DNA of 10,871 nucleotides from CAZABC01 sp964483405 (lineage in GTDB: Bacteria > Chloroflexota > Limnocylindria > Limnocylindrales > CSP1-4): assembly GCA_964483405.1 (NCBI GenBank), contig CAZABC010000056.1:1-10871 (forward strand), in the 5' to 3' direction. The notes under the pieces were generated by a model. The model ran no database searches, was not told the DNA's origin, and saw only the letters and a list, made by a program, of their open reading frames with translations. Positions within the stretch are counted from its first letter, which is position 1. Each line of letters starts with the position of its first letter. A program made the translations under genes and the position numbers. Of the stretch, positions 1 through 4,444 are shown one piece after another.

Positions 1-342
1 GAGCATCCGGACCCGCTCGGCGCGGGTCAGGGCGAGGCCCTCCTCGTCGATGACCCGGCCGAAGATCTCCTCGATCTGGCGGCGGACCTCGACCTGGTTC
101 GAGAGGTCGAGCTTCGGGTCGAGATCCTGGATGACCCGCGACTGGATCCGGAACTTGACGTCGCGGAACGACTCGCGCACCGGCGCCTGGGTCATCAGTC
201 GCGGGGCTGCGGGCGCGGGCGCGCCGGGCGGGCCGGCCGGCGGACCACCGGGGGCGGCCGGGACCGGCGCCTGGCCCGGAGCCGGCGCCTGACCGGGTGC
301 GGCCCCCGGCCGCGCGCTCTCGATGCGCTTCAGGAGGGACAT
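1..342 (-). CDS. cpaF: CpaF/TadA secretion ATPase, N-terminal part (runs off the window)
   Basis: Only the first 114 codons are present; the RecA-like ATPase core with its Walker boxes lies beyond base 1. The protein starts MSLLKRIESARPG, followed by an Ala/Pro/Gly-rich linker (about residues 12-50). From about residue 58 comes the helical N-terminal domain typical of CpaF, with the family signatures DLDPKLDLS, EVRRQIEEIF and LALTRAERVRM. CpaF is the cytoplasmic hexameric ATPase that powers Tad/Flp pilus assembly. The ATG at 342 is preceded by a GGAAGGGG ribosome site about 8 bases upstream. Only 37 bases separate it from the cpaE stop, so the two are probably co-transcribed. The identification is firm from the conserved N-domain motifs and the position after cpaB-cpaE. 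Whether the ATPase is intact cannot be seen. Confidence 0.93.
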   Translation of the reverse strand, partial: MSLLKRIESARPGAAPGQAPAPGQAPVPAAPGGPPAGPPGAPAPAAPRLMTQAPVRESFRDVKFRIQSRVIQDLDPKLDLSNQVEVRRQIEEIFGRVIDEEGLALTRAERVRML

Positions 343-379
343 CGCCACCACCCCTTCCGACCCCGCGGGCCCTGATCGA

Positions 380-1690
380 TCATCGCCATGCGAACAACGA
401 CTTCTTGGCCGGTGCCTTGCGGTCGCCCGCCGGCCCGACCTGCTCGCGCGCCCCGGCGACCGCCGCGGCGAGCTTCATGATGTCCTGGGAGACCTGGGCC
501 TCCTTGTTGGCGAGCACGAACGGCACGCCACGGTTGAGGGCGTAGACCACGCTCCGACCGTCGCTGACGATCTGATGGTCCACCTTGCGGCCGATCGAGT
601 GCTCGACGTCCGCGACGCGGATCCCGAGCGCCGAGTCGGCGCGGTTGAGGACGAGCTTGACCTTCTCCCGCTCGTAGCCGAGCTGCTCGGCGACCTCGAG
701 GAAGAGGCGGATGTTCTTGATGCTCGTGATCTCGAGCGACAGGACCGTCAGGACGAGGTCGGCCACGTCGAGGACGGCGAGCGTCGGGTCGTTGAACGCC
801 GCGGGCAGGTCGACGATCACGAGGTCGTGGTGCAGCCGGAGCGCCTCGAGCACCCGGCGCAGGCCCTGCGCGTGGACGAGCTCGGCCATCTCCGGCGAGG
901 GCGGCGCCAGGAGGACCCGGATGCCGGTCGAGTGGTTGATGACGAAGGTGTCGAGCGACTCCAGCTCGGCGCCCGCCTCCAGCTCCGGCATCAGGTCGGA
1001 GATCGACTTGTTCTTCGGGTTCAGGTTGAGCAGGACGCCGATGTCGCCGAACTGGAGCGACGCGTCGACGAGGCAGACCCGCTGACCGTACGCCTGGTGG
1101 GCCGCGACCGCGAGGTTGACCGCGATCGTCGTCCGGCCGACGCCGCCCTTCGGGCTGAAGAGGGCGACGATGACGCCCGGCTCGCCGGGCTCGCCGGCCC
1201 CGCCTCCACCCGCGCCGCCGGCCGTCCCGGCCGCCGCGGTGACGGCCGTCAGCCGCGACTGCTTGTCGCGCTCGCGCTCGGCGACCTGGCGGATCGACGC
1301 GGTGAGCTCGTCGGAGCTGAACGGCTTGACGAGGAACTCGCGCGCTCCCGCCAGCATCGAGCGGCGGAGGTAGTCGGCCTCGCCCTGGACGGACATCATG
1401 ATCACGGCCGCGGTCGGCACCCGGGCCGAGAGGAGCTCGGTCGTCGCGATCCCGTCCATGTCCGGCATGTTGATGTCCATCAGGACGATCGCCGGGTCGA
1501 CGGTCGCGGCAAGCTCGAGCGCCTCGGCGCCGGACGCGGCGGCCCCGACCACCTCGATGTCGCCCTCGAACCCGAGGAGCTTGGTGAGGTGATCGCGGGT
1601 CTCGGGGATGTCGTCCACGATGAGGACGCGGATCCGGTCGGTCATCGCTGCGGTCGTTCCGTCGGTTCCCTTGGTCGCGGTGGTGGTCAT
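380..1690 (-). CDS. cpaE: CpaE/TadZ-like pilus assembly protein: receiver domain fused to a ParA/MinD-type ATPase
   Basis: This 436-residue protein has two domains. Residues 20-136 form a CheY-like receiver with the acidic pair D26-D27, phosphoacceptor D72 (VLMDINMPD), S100 at the switch position and K122 (LVKPF), so it looks competent for phosphorylation. After a Gly-rich linker (about 155-172), residues 173-420 form a MinD/ParA-type ATPase with deviant Walker A KGGVGRTT (181-188), an A' motif LVDASLQFGD and Walker B LVIVDLPAAF. The signature lysine K181 is kept, but the usual second lysine is arginine (R186). In Tad systems CpaE/TadZ localises the pilus machine at the membrane. The start is uncertain: the ATG at 1690 has no clear ribosome site, and an internal ATG at 1645 (MTDRIRVLIVDD) gives a compact receiver start behind a weak GGAACG. 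It lies between cpaB and cpaF in conserved tad order. Confidence 0.93.
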   Translation of the reverse strand: MTTTATKGTDGTTAAMTDRIRVLIVDDIPETRDHLTKLLGFEGDIEVVGAAASGAEALELAATVDPAIVLMDINMPDMDGIATTELLSARVPTAAVIMMSVQGEADYLRRSMLAGAREFLVKPFSSDELTASIRQVAERERDKQSRLTAVTAAAGTAGGAGGGGAGEPGEPGVIVALFSPKGGVGRTTIAVNLAVAAHQAYGQRVCLVDASLQFGDIGVLLNLNPKNKSISDLMPELEAGAELESLDTFVINHSTGIRVLLAPPSPEMAELVHAQGLRRVLEALRLHHDLVIVDLPAAFNDPTLAVLDVADLVLTVLSLEITSIKNIRLFLEVAEQLGYEREKVKLVLNRADSALGIRVADVEHSIGRKVDHQIVSDGRSVVYALNRGVPFVLANKEAQVSQDIMKLAAAVAGAREQVGPAGDRKAPAKKSLFAWR

Positions 1691-1730
1691 CGGTCGGTCG
1701 CTGTCACGGTCCCGCCGGGGAGGGTCGGCC

Positions 1731-1759
1731 GGGCGCCGGGTCCGGGGGACCGGGCGCCC
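1731..1759 (-). other. Strong GC-rich hairpin in the cpaB-cpaE intergenic region
   Basis: The arms at 1731-1743 and 1747-1759 pair at 12 of 13 positions around a GGG loop, inside the 118-base gap between the cpaB stop and the cpaE start. No T-tract follows on the minus strand, so it is not a classical intrinsic terminator. I see no promoter-like element between it and cpaE. A partial attenuator or an RNA processing/stability element that sets the cpaB:cpaE ratio is possible, but this is inference. Confidence 0.5.
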
Positions 1760-1808
1760 GCCTCGCCGCGCGCCCGGGGTCCGGGCGGTGCGTCGGCCCA
1801 GGCCGGCG

Positions 1809-2699
1809 CTACGGGTTCGCCTCTTCGGGGAGCACGGTCTCGATGAGCTCGGGCACGAGGACGCCGTACTCGTCGACGAGGGTCTTGAGGATGATGCCGG
1901 TCGTCACGTCGGGGATCGGCTCGACGAGCTGGCCCGGGTTCGCCGGGTCCTCGAAGTCCTTCAGCGAGCGCAGGACGAGGCTGATGCTGCCCTGGAGCTG
2001 GGCGAACTTCATGACCTCGGCCTGCTGGGCCGTCACCGCGAGGATGACGATCTCCTGCTGGCCGGTCAGGTTCACCTCGCCCTCGGCCGGCGGCGCCTCC
2101 CCGCCTTCCTCCGCCGGCGGCGGCGGGAGCAGGACGCCGAGCGCCTGCATCCCCTGGAGGAGGAGCTTGACCGACGTGCCGTTCACGCCCGCGACCGGGG
2201 TGATGCTGTCGTCGTTGGGGTTGATCGTCACGACCGGGAACTGCTCGGCGCCGAAGCCGACGACGGCGTCGACGAAGTCGCCGGCCTTGATCAGCGTGCC
2301 GACGCCGGTCACCTGGTCGACCTGGACGGAGATCGCGCGCTTGGTCGGCGGGACGACGATGTTCGTCACGCCGGTCCCGGAGATGAAGTCCTCCTCGGTC
2401 AGCTGCTGACCGGCGACGATGTCCTGGCGGGCGATCTTGCCGACGACGAGCGTCGTGCTGTTGAAGGCGTCGTCAGCCCGCTCGTCCTCGGGGATGTCCT
2501 TCTGCTCGATCATGTCGGCGGTCACCTGGACGCCGAGCGGGATGTCCTTCAGCGCGAAGACCGTCGGCAGGTCGCGCCGCGTCCCGCCGTCGCCCGTCCC
2601 GTCGCCCGATTCGCCCTGGAGCAACAGGAACACGCCGACGAACGCGACGACGGCCAGGAACAGGCCGATGAGGATGATCAGGCGGTTGGATCGCTTCAA
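1809..2699 (-). CDS. cpaB: CpaB/RcpC Flp pilus assembly protein
   Basis: This 296-residue protein begins with a short basic tip (KRSNR) and one membrane segment at about residues 7-27, so it is anchored in the membrane with the rest outside. A SAF (antifreeze-like/flagellar FlgA-type) domain follows at about 45-108 (FALKDIPLGVQVTADMI, then IVAGQQLTEEDF). After it comes the RcpC/CpaB domain from about 115 (NIVVPPTKRAISVQVD, then IKAGDFVDAVVGF), interrupted near 200 by a Pro/Glu-rich insert. In Tad systems CpaB works with the secretin or envelope channel. The TTG at 2699 is preferred because GGGGAGA sits 6 bases upstream and the membrane anchor begins at once. An ATG at 2765 would add 22 unlikely residues ahead of the anchor and has no comparable site. 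It is first of the cpaB-cpaE-cpaF set. Confidence 0.93.
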   Translation of the reverse strand: MKRSNRLIILIGLFLAVVAFVGVFLLLQGESGDGTGDGGTRRDLPTVFALKDIPLGVQVTADMIEQKDIPEDERADDAFNSTTLVVGKIARQDIVAGQQLTEEDFISGTGVTNIVVPPTKRAISVQVDQVTGVGTLIKAGDFVDAVVGFGAEQFPVVTINPNDDSITPVAGVNGTSVKLLLQGMQALGVLLPPPPAEEGGEAPPAEGEVNLTGQQEIVILAVTAQQAEVMKFAQLQGSISLVLRSLKDFEDPANPGQLVEPIPDVTTGIILKTLVDEYGVLVPELIETVLPEEANP

Positions 2700-2705
2700 G
2701 GTTCG

Positions 2706-2712
2706 TCTCCCC
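2706..2712 (-). promoter_or_regulatory. Ribosome binding site that decides the TTG start of cpaB
   Basis: The minus strand reads GGGGAGA, then 6 bases, then TTG AAG CGA. This spacing supports translation from TTG rather than from the in-frame ATG 66 bases upstream. Confidence 0.7.
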
Positions 2713-2764
2713 GGTTGACGCTGTGACAGCGGGCACCACTCTACCACCGGCCCCCCGAGCCGCA

Positions 2765-2773
2765 CCTATACCA
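2765..2773 (-). promoter_or_regulatory. Possible extended -10 promoter for cpaB-cpaE-cpaF
   Basis: The minus strand reads TGGTATAGG, an extended -10 (TGn plus TATAnn) in an AT-richer pocket about 60 bases before the cpaB TTG. No good -35 is found 17-18 bases upstream, as expected if the extended -10 carries recognition or if an activator is needed. It overlaps the edge of an inverted repeat at 2770-2801, a plausible operator. Confidence is low because there is only one box. Confidence 0.35.
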
Positions 2774-2801
2774 AAGGGCTAGGACCCTCGGAGGTTTTGG
2801 T
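2770..2801. promoter_or_regulatory. Imperfect dyad overlapping the cpaB promoter region (operator candidate)
   Basis: The outer arms ACCAAA (2770-2775) and TTTGGT (2796-2801) are perfect complements. GGG next to the left arm can pair with CCC further in, leaving a bulge. It is notable as an AT-containing palindrome in a very GC-rich background that covers the -35 to -10 region of the candidate cpaB promoter. It could bind a regulator such as the LuxR-type protein encoded at 5642-6388, but no matching copy was found in front of the other pilus genes. Confidence 0.3.
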
Positions 2802-3013
2802 AGGTCGGCCCGCACGCCGCAAGGTGCGATGCAAGGTGGATGGAGGATGGGTCGGGGTGCGGGGCGGCCGCCCGACGGGGGGTCGCCGGGCGGCCGCCGG
2901 CGCGTTCGGACCCGCCCCGAGTCGGGTGTCCGACGCGCCTGCTCGAGAACGGCCGAGGGCCGGCGGGCCGCAGGGTCCCAGCGCGCCGCGCCGGTGAGGT
3001 CCGGGCGCTGCGC

Positions 3014-3040
3014 CCCCGCTGCGCCGACGGCGCAGCGGGG
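3014..3040 (-). terminator. Hairpin after flp1 (terminator or 3'-end stabiliser)
   Basis: Perfect 12-base arms (3014-3025 and 3029-3040, CCCCGCTGCGCC and its complement) with a GAC loop begin 24 bases past the flp1 stop. There is no T-tract after it on the minus strand, so termination would need Rho or another mechanism; protection of the pilin mRNA 3' end is an alternative. The matching position after flp2 and flp3 also carries a hairpin. Confidence 0.6.
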
Positions 3041-3064
3041 CCCGATCGACCGGCTCGACCGCGA

Positions 3065-3274
3065 TCAGGTCAAGTCGCCGATCGACTGACCGATACCGCT
3101 GAGCGCCGAGCTGATGGCGCCGCCGAGGAACGCCAGGACGATGATCGATGCGATGGCGATGATCGAGAGGATGAGTGCATATTCCGCGAGGCCCTGGCCC
3201 TCGTCGCCGGGCTCGTCCGTCGATCGGACGAACGCCGTCAGCAACGCCGTGATGTGGTACAGCCATACCGACAT
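3065..3274 (-). CDS. flp: Flp-type (class IVb) pilin, copy 1
   Basis: This 69-residue pre-pilin has a hydrophilic leader of 26 residues and the prepilin peptidase site DEG|QGLAEYALIL, with the diagnostic Glu-Tyr at +5/+6 of the mature chain. A hydrophobic spine of about 25 residues follows, then a short tail ending SIGDLT. The mature subunit would be about 43 residues, normal for Flp. Such subunits polymerise into thin Tad pili for adhesion and surface sensing, after cleavage by a TadV/CpaA peptidase that is not in this window. The ATG at 3274 sits 6 bases after AAGGAGGTGA, a near-perfect Shine-Dalgarno. The gene has its own promoter (3377-3406) and a downstream hairpin. Its leader is longer and its sequence more diverged than flp2 and flp3, so it may be a distinct subunit. 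Confidence 0.92.
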   Translation of the reverse strand: MSVWLYHITALLTAFVRSTDEPGDEGQGLAEYALILSIIAIASIIVLAFLGGAISSALSGIGQSIGDLT

Positions 3275-3370
3275 CCGCTTTCACCTCCTTCCGGCCGAGC
3301 GTCCGCCCGGTGCGGGCGTGACGTGCCGCGGGGAAGGGGAAGATGCCGATGCCGAGCCCCCGCGGCAGGC
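3275..3370 (-). promoter_or_regulatory. Structured 5' leader of flp1
   Basis: From the start expected from the promoter at 3377-3406, the leader would be about 95 bases. It contains two inverted repeats: perfect 10-base arms at 3324-3333 and 3358-3367 (TGCCGCGGGG on the plus strand) with a 24-base loop, and 6-base arms 3304-3309/3313-3318 with a 3-base loop. The Shine-Dalgarno AAGGAGGTGA (3281-3290) stays outside both stems. The long stem lies right at the 5' end, which suits a role in mRNA stability. A cis-regulatory switch is possible but unproven. Confidence 0.5.
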
Positions 3371-3376
3371 GCGTCC

Positions 3377-3406
3377 ACGGTAGGGACGCCGGCGGGTCGA
3401 TGTCAA
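3377..3406 (-). promoter_or_regulatory. flp1 promoter
   Basis: The minus strand shows a perfect -35 TTGACA (3401-3406), an 18-base spacer and TACCGT (3377-3382) as -10. The same architecture lies in front of flp2, which raises confidence. The perfect -35 suggests strong housekeeping-sigma transcription of an abundant pilin. Confidence 0.75.
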
Positions 3407-3486
3407 GGCATCGCTGGATCGCGGTGGTGCCCGGGCGCCACGACGGCCGCGCGATCCGCGACGACCCGGAGGCGAGCTGCCCACCG

Positions 3487-3541
3487 GAATCGAAGACCCC
3501 CGGGGCCAGGAGGCCCCGGGGGTCCGTCGTTGTCGTGCGGC
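3487..3541. repeat. Direct repeat copy A (3' region of flp2)
   Basis: These 55 bases are identical to 3917-3971. They hold the flp2 terminator hairpin and flanks. The identity of copy B stops exactly at the N gap, and resumes after the gap (4072-4109 equals 3669-3706, 38 bases), so the true repeat is probably longer, perhaps the whole of 3487-3706. Confidence 0.9.
3495..3524 (-). terminator. Terminator hairpin after flp2
   Basis: Perfect 13-base arms (3495-3507, 3512-3524) flank a 4-base loop, starting 50 bases past the flp2 stop on the minus strand. The following bases, TTCGATTC, are only mildly T-rich, so the site is a plausible but not ideal intrinsic terminator. Confidence 0.7.
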
Positions 3542-3574
3542 ACCCGGCCGTCGAGGCCAGGGCGCCTGCCGGCG

Positions 3575-3745
3575 CTAGACCGACGTGCCGACGTTGCTCA
3601 GGATGCCGCTGATCTGGCTGCCCAGGAAGAGCAGGGCCACGATCGCGACGATCGCGATGAGGGCGAGGATCAGGGCGTACTCGGCCAGACCCTGGCCTTC
3701 CTCGTCGGAATGGAAGAGCGAGATGAGAGCATCAAGGATCGCCAT
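3575..3745 (-). CDS. flp: Flp-type (class IVb) pilin, copy 2
   Basis: This 56-residue pre-pilin has a 16-residue leader (MAILDALISLFHSDEE), then the cleavage motif G|QGLAEYALIL with Glu at +5 and Tyr at +6, a long hydrophobic spine of Ile/Ala/Val/Leu, and the tail SGILSNVGTSV. The ATG at 3745 follows AAGGAGGTGA with 9 bases between, an almost exact complement of the 16S rRNA tail. It has its own promoter (3811-3839), a leader hairpin (3778-3800) and a terminator (3495-3524). It shares a 38-base identical stretch with flp3 around the cleavage site and an identical terminator, which indicates recent duplication or gene conversion. It is too short for many gene callers to keep, but the motif, ribosome site and flanking signals make it convincing. 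Confidence 0.93.
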   Translation of the reverse strand: MAILDALISLFHSDEEGQGLAEYALILALIAIVAIVALLFLGSQISGILSNVGTSV

Positions 3746-3777
3746 GGCTGTGAATCACCTCCTTCCCGCATGACGTA

Positions 3778-3800
3778 CCCGGGCGTTCATGACGCCCGGG
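3778..3800 (-). promoter_or_regulatory. Leader hairpin of flp2
   Basis: Perfect 9-base arms (3778-3786 and 3792-3800, CCCGGGCGT and complement) with a 5-base loop lie at the very start of the expected flp2 transcript and upstream of the Shine-Dalgarno (3755-3764). A 5'-end stem of this sort commonly stabilises abundant mRNAs. It matches the placement, not the sequence, of the stem in the flp1 leader. Confidence 0.55.
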
Positions 3801-3810
3801 CCGGACCCGG

Positions 3811-3839
3811 ACAGTACGAGCGTCGCCATCGCATGTCAA
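3811..3839 (-). promoter_or_regulatory. flp2 promoter
   Basis: TTGACA (3834-3839), a 17-base spacer and TACTGT (3811-3816) on the minus strand. The consensus -35 and ideal spacing, and the parallel with the flp1 promoter, support it. Transcription would start near 3804, giving a leader of about 59 bases. Confidence 0.8.
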
Positions 3840-3916
3840 GGGAGGCGGGCGGCGTCCGGTGCGTCCGGGCGCCGGTCGGCCCGCAGGCGCTCCAGCTGCC
3901 GCCTACCCCCCGCCCC

Positions 3917-3971
3917 GAATCGAAGACCCCCGGGGCCAGGAGGCCCCGGGGGTCCGTCGTTGTCGTGCGGC
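3917..3971. repeat. Direct repeat copy B (3' region of flp3), truncated by the gap
   Basis: Identical over 55 bases to 3487-3541. It ends at the first N because the assembly breaks there, not because the similarity is seen to end. Confidence 0.9.
3925..3954 (-). terminator. Terminator hairpin after flp3
   Basis: An exact copy of the flp2 terminator: 13-base perfect arms (3925-3937, 3942-3954) and a 4-base loop. By analogy with flp2, the flp3 stop should lie about 50 bases before it, inside the N gap. Confidence 0.7.
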
Positions 3972-4071
3972 NNNNNNNNNNNNNNNNNNNNNNNNNNNNN
4001 NNNNNNNNNNNNNNNNNNNNNNNNNNNNNNNNNNNNNNNNNNNNNNNNNNNNNNNNNNNNNNNNNNNNNNN
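3972..4071. other. Assembly gap of exactly 100 N
   Basis: A round 100 N is the usual placeholder for a gap of unknown size. It hides the 3' part of flp3 and its stop. Aligning the flanks to the flp2 copy (3541 to 3669) gives an expected missing length of about 127 bases if the two copies are collinear. Confidence 0.97.
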
Positions 4072-4148
4072 ATCAGGGCGTACTCGGCCAGACCCTGGCC
4101 TTCCTCGTCCTGGCGGAGCGAGGCGAGGAACGCGGTGATGAGCGCCAT
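4072..4148 (-). CDS. flp: Flp-type (class IVb) pilin, copy 3 (3' end lost in gap)
   Basis: The first 25 codons are readable: leader MALITAFLASLRQDEE, then the processing site G|QGLAEYAL, after which the sequence enters the N gap. The ATG at 4148 is chosen because GGGAGGT lies 6 bases upstream. A start at 4175 would add nine residues and ignore this site. The last 38 bases before the gap are identical to flp2, so the hidden C-terminal half probably resembles LALIAIVAIVALLF plus the flp2 tail. No clear TTGACA promoter precedes it; a weak TTCCCC-18-TAGCCT pair (4227-4232, 4203-4208) is the best candidate, or it is transcribed from the upstream operon. Its terminator is at 3925-3954. Confidence 0.9.
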
Positions 4149-4154
4149 GCGGCG

Positions 4155-4161
4155 ACCTCCC
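4155..4161 (-). promoter_or_regulatory. Ribosome binding site that decides the flp3 start
   Basis: GGGAGGT on the minus strand, 6 bases before the ATG at 4148. It selects this codon over the in-frame ATG at 4175. Confidence 0.7.
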
Positions 4162-4274
4162 TGGATGAGTGCCACCCCCGAACGATGATGAGGGCACCGC
4201 GAAGGCTAGCCCGTGGTGCAGTCGTCGGGGAATGGCCAAATGGTACCGGGCGTCGACGCGCGCGCACCACGCGG

Positions 4275-4430
4275 TCAGCCGCCGGAGGCGTCGACGAGCT
4301 CGCCGATCCAGCGGACGACGTCGGCGACCTGCTCGCCGAACAGGACGAGGAGGACGATCGCCAGCGCGGCCGACAGGCCGAGGATGAGCCCGAACTCGAC
4401 GATCCCCTGGCCGGCCGCCCCGGAGCGCAC
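4275..4430 (-). CDS. Small Flp-like pilin or pseudopilin, coupled to the upstream kinase gene
   Basis: The peptide from the GTG at 4430 is 51 residues: MRSGAAG, then QGIVEFGLIL, a hydrophobic segment through about residue 31, and an amphipathic tail (EQVADVVRWIGELVDASGG). G7|Q8 with Glu at +5 fits a prepilin peptidase site, but the second residue is Phe, not Tyr. VEF is common in TadE/TadF pseudopilins, while the overall length fits Flp, so this may be a minor or initiating subunit. The start is uncertain: no ATG or good ribosome site is nearby. GTG at 4430 lies 14 bases after the kinase stop, and a CTG at 4448 overlaps that stop. Translation by coupling to the kinase gene is likely. It precedes the flp3-flp2-flp1 array. 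Confidence 0.75.
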   Translation of the reverse strand: MRSGAAGQGIVEFGLILGLSAALAIVLLVLFGEQVADVVRWIGELVDASGG

Positions 4431-4444
4431 GGCGGTCGCGATCG

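Larger units (their letters stand above)
2700..3064. other. Non-coding stretch between flp1 and cpaB
   Basis: These 365 bases hold no convincing gene; frames open through them are side effects of high GC. From the flp1 side they contain a strong hairpin (3014-3040), a very GC-rich stretch with two copies of the palindrome GGCGGCCGCC (2863-2872 and 2889-2898), an inverted repeat with a promoter-like -10 (2765-2801), a small hairpin in the presumed cpaB leader (2719-2731) and the cpaB ribosome site. The layout suggests that transcription of the pilin array ends here and that cpaB-cpaE-cpaF has its own start. Confidence 0.6.

Noticed and set aside
323..1846. Long plus-strand open frame opposite cpaE
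   Set aside because: It is antisense to an unambiguous cpaE, its protein is low-complexity and rich in Arg/Asp/Gly, and it is the usual open shadow of a very GC-rich gene.
2863..2898. Two GGCGGCCGCC palindromes considered as operator or origin repeats
   Set aside because: In a background this GC-rich such palindromes are expected by chance, and they are not repeated near other promoters here.
2766..3284. Minus-strand open frame of 172 codons over flp1 and its downstream region
   Set aside because: It overlaps flp1 in another frame, has no ribosome site and no recognisable features. flp1 has a perfect ribosome site and pilin motif.
3487..3971. Identical 55-base repeats considered as CRISPR, att site or insertion-sequence ends
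   Set aside because: There are only two copies, in direct orientation, each containing the terminator after a pilin gene. Gene duplication explains them, and no integrase, transposase or spacer pattern is present.
3787..4239. Open frames running through the N block
   Set aside because: They are open only because N codons cannot be read as stops; the translated X runs carry no information.
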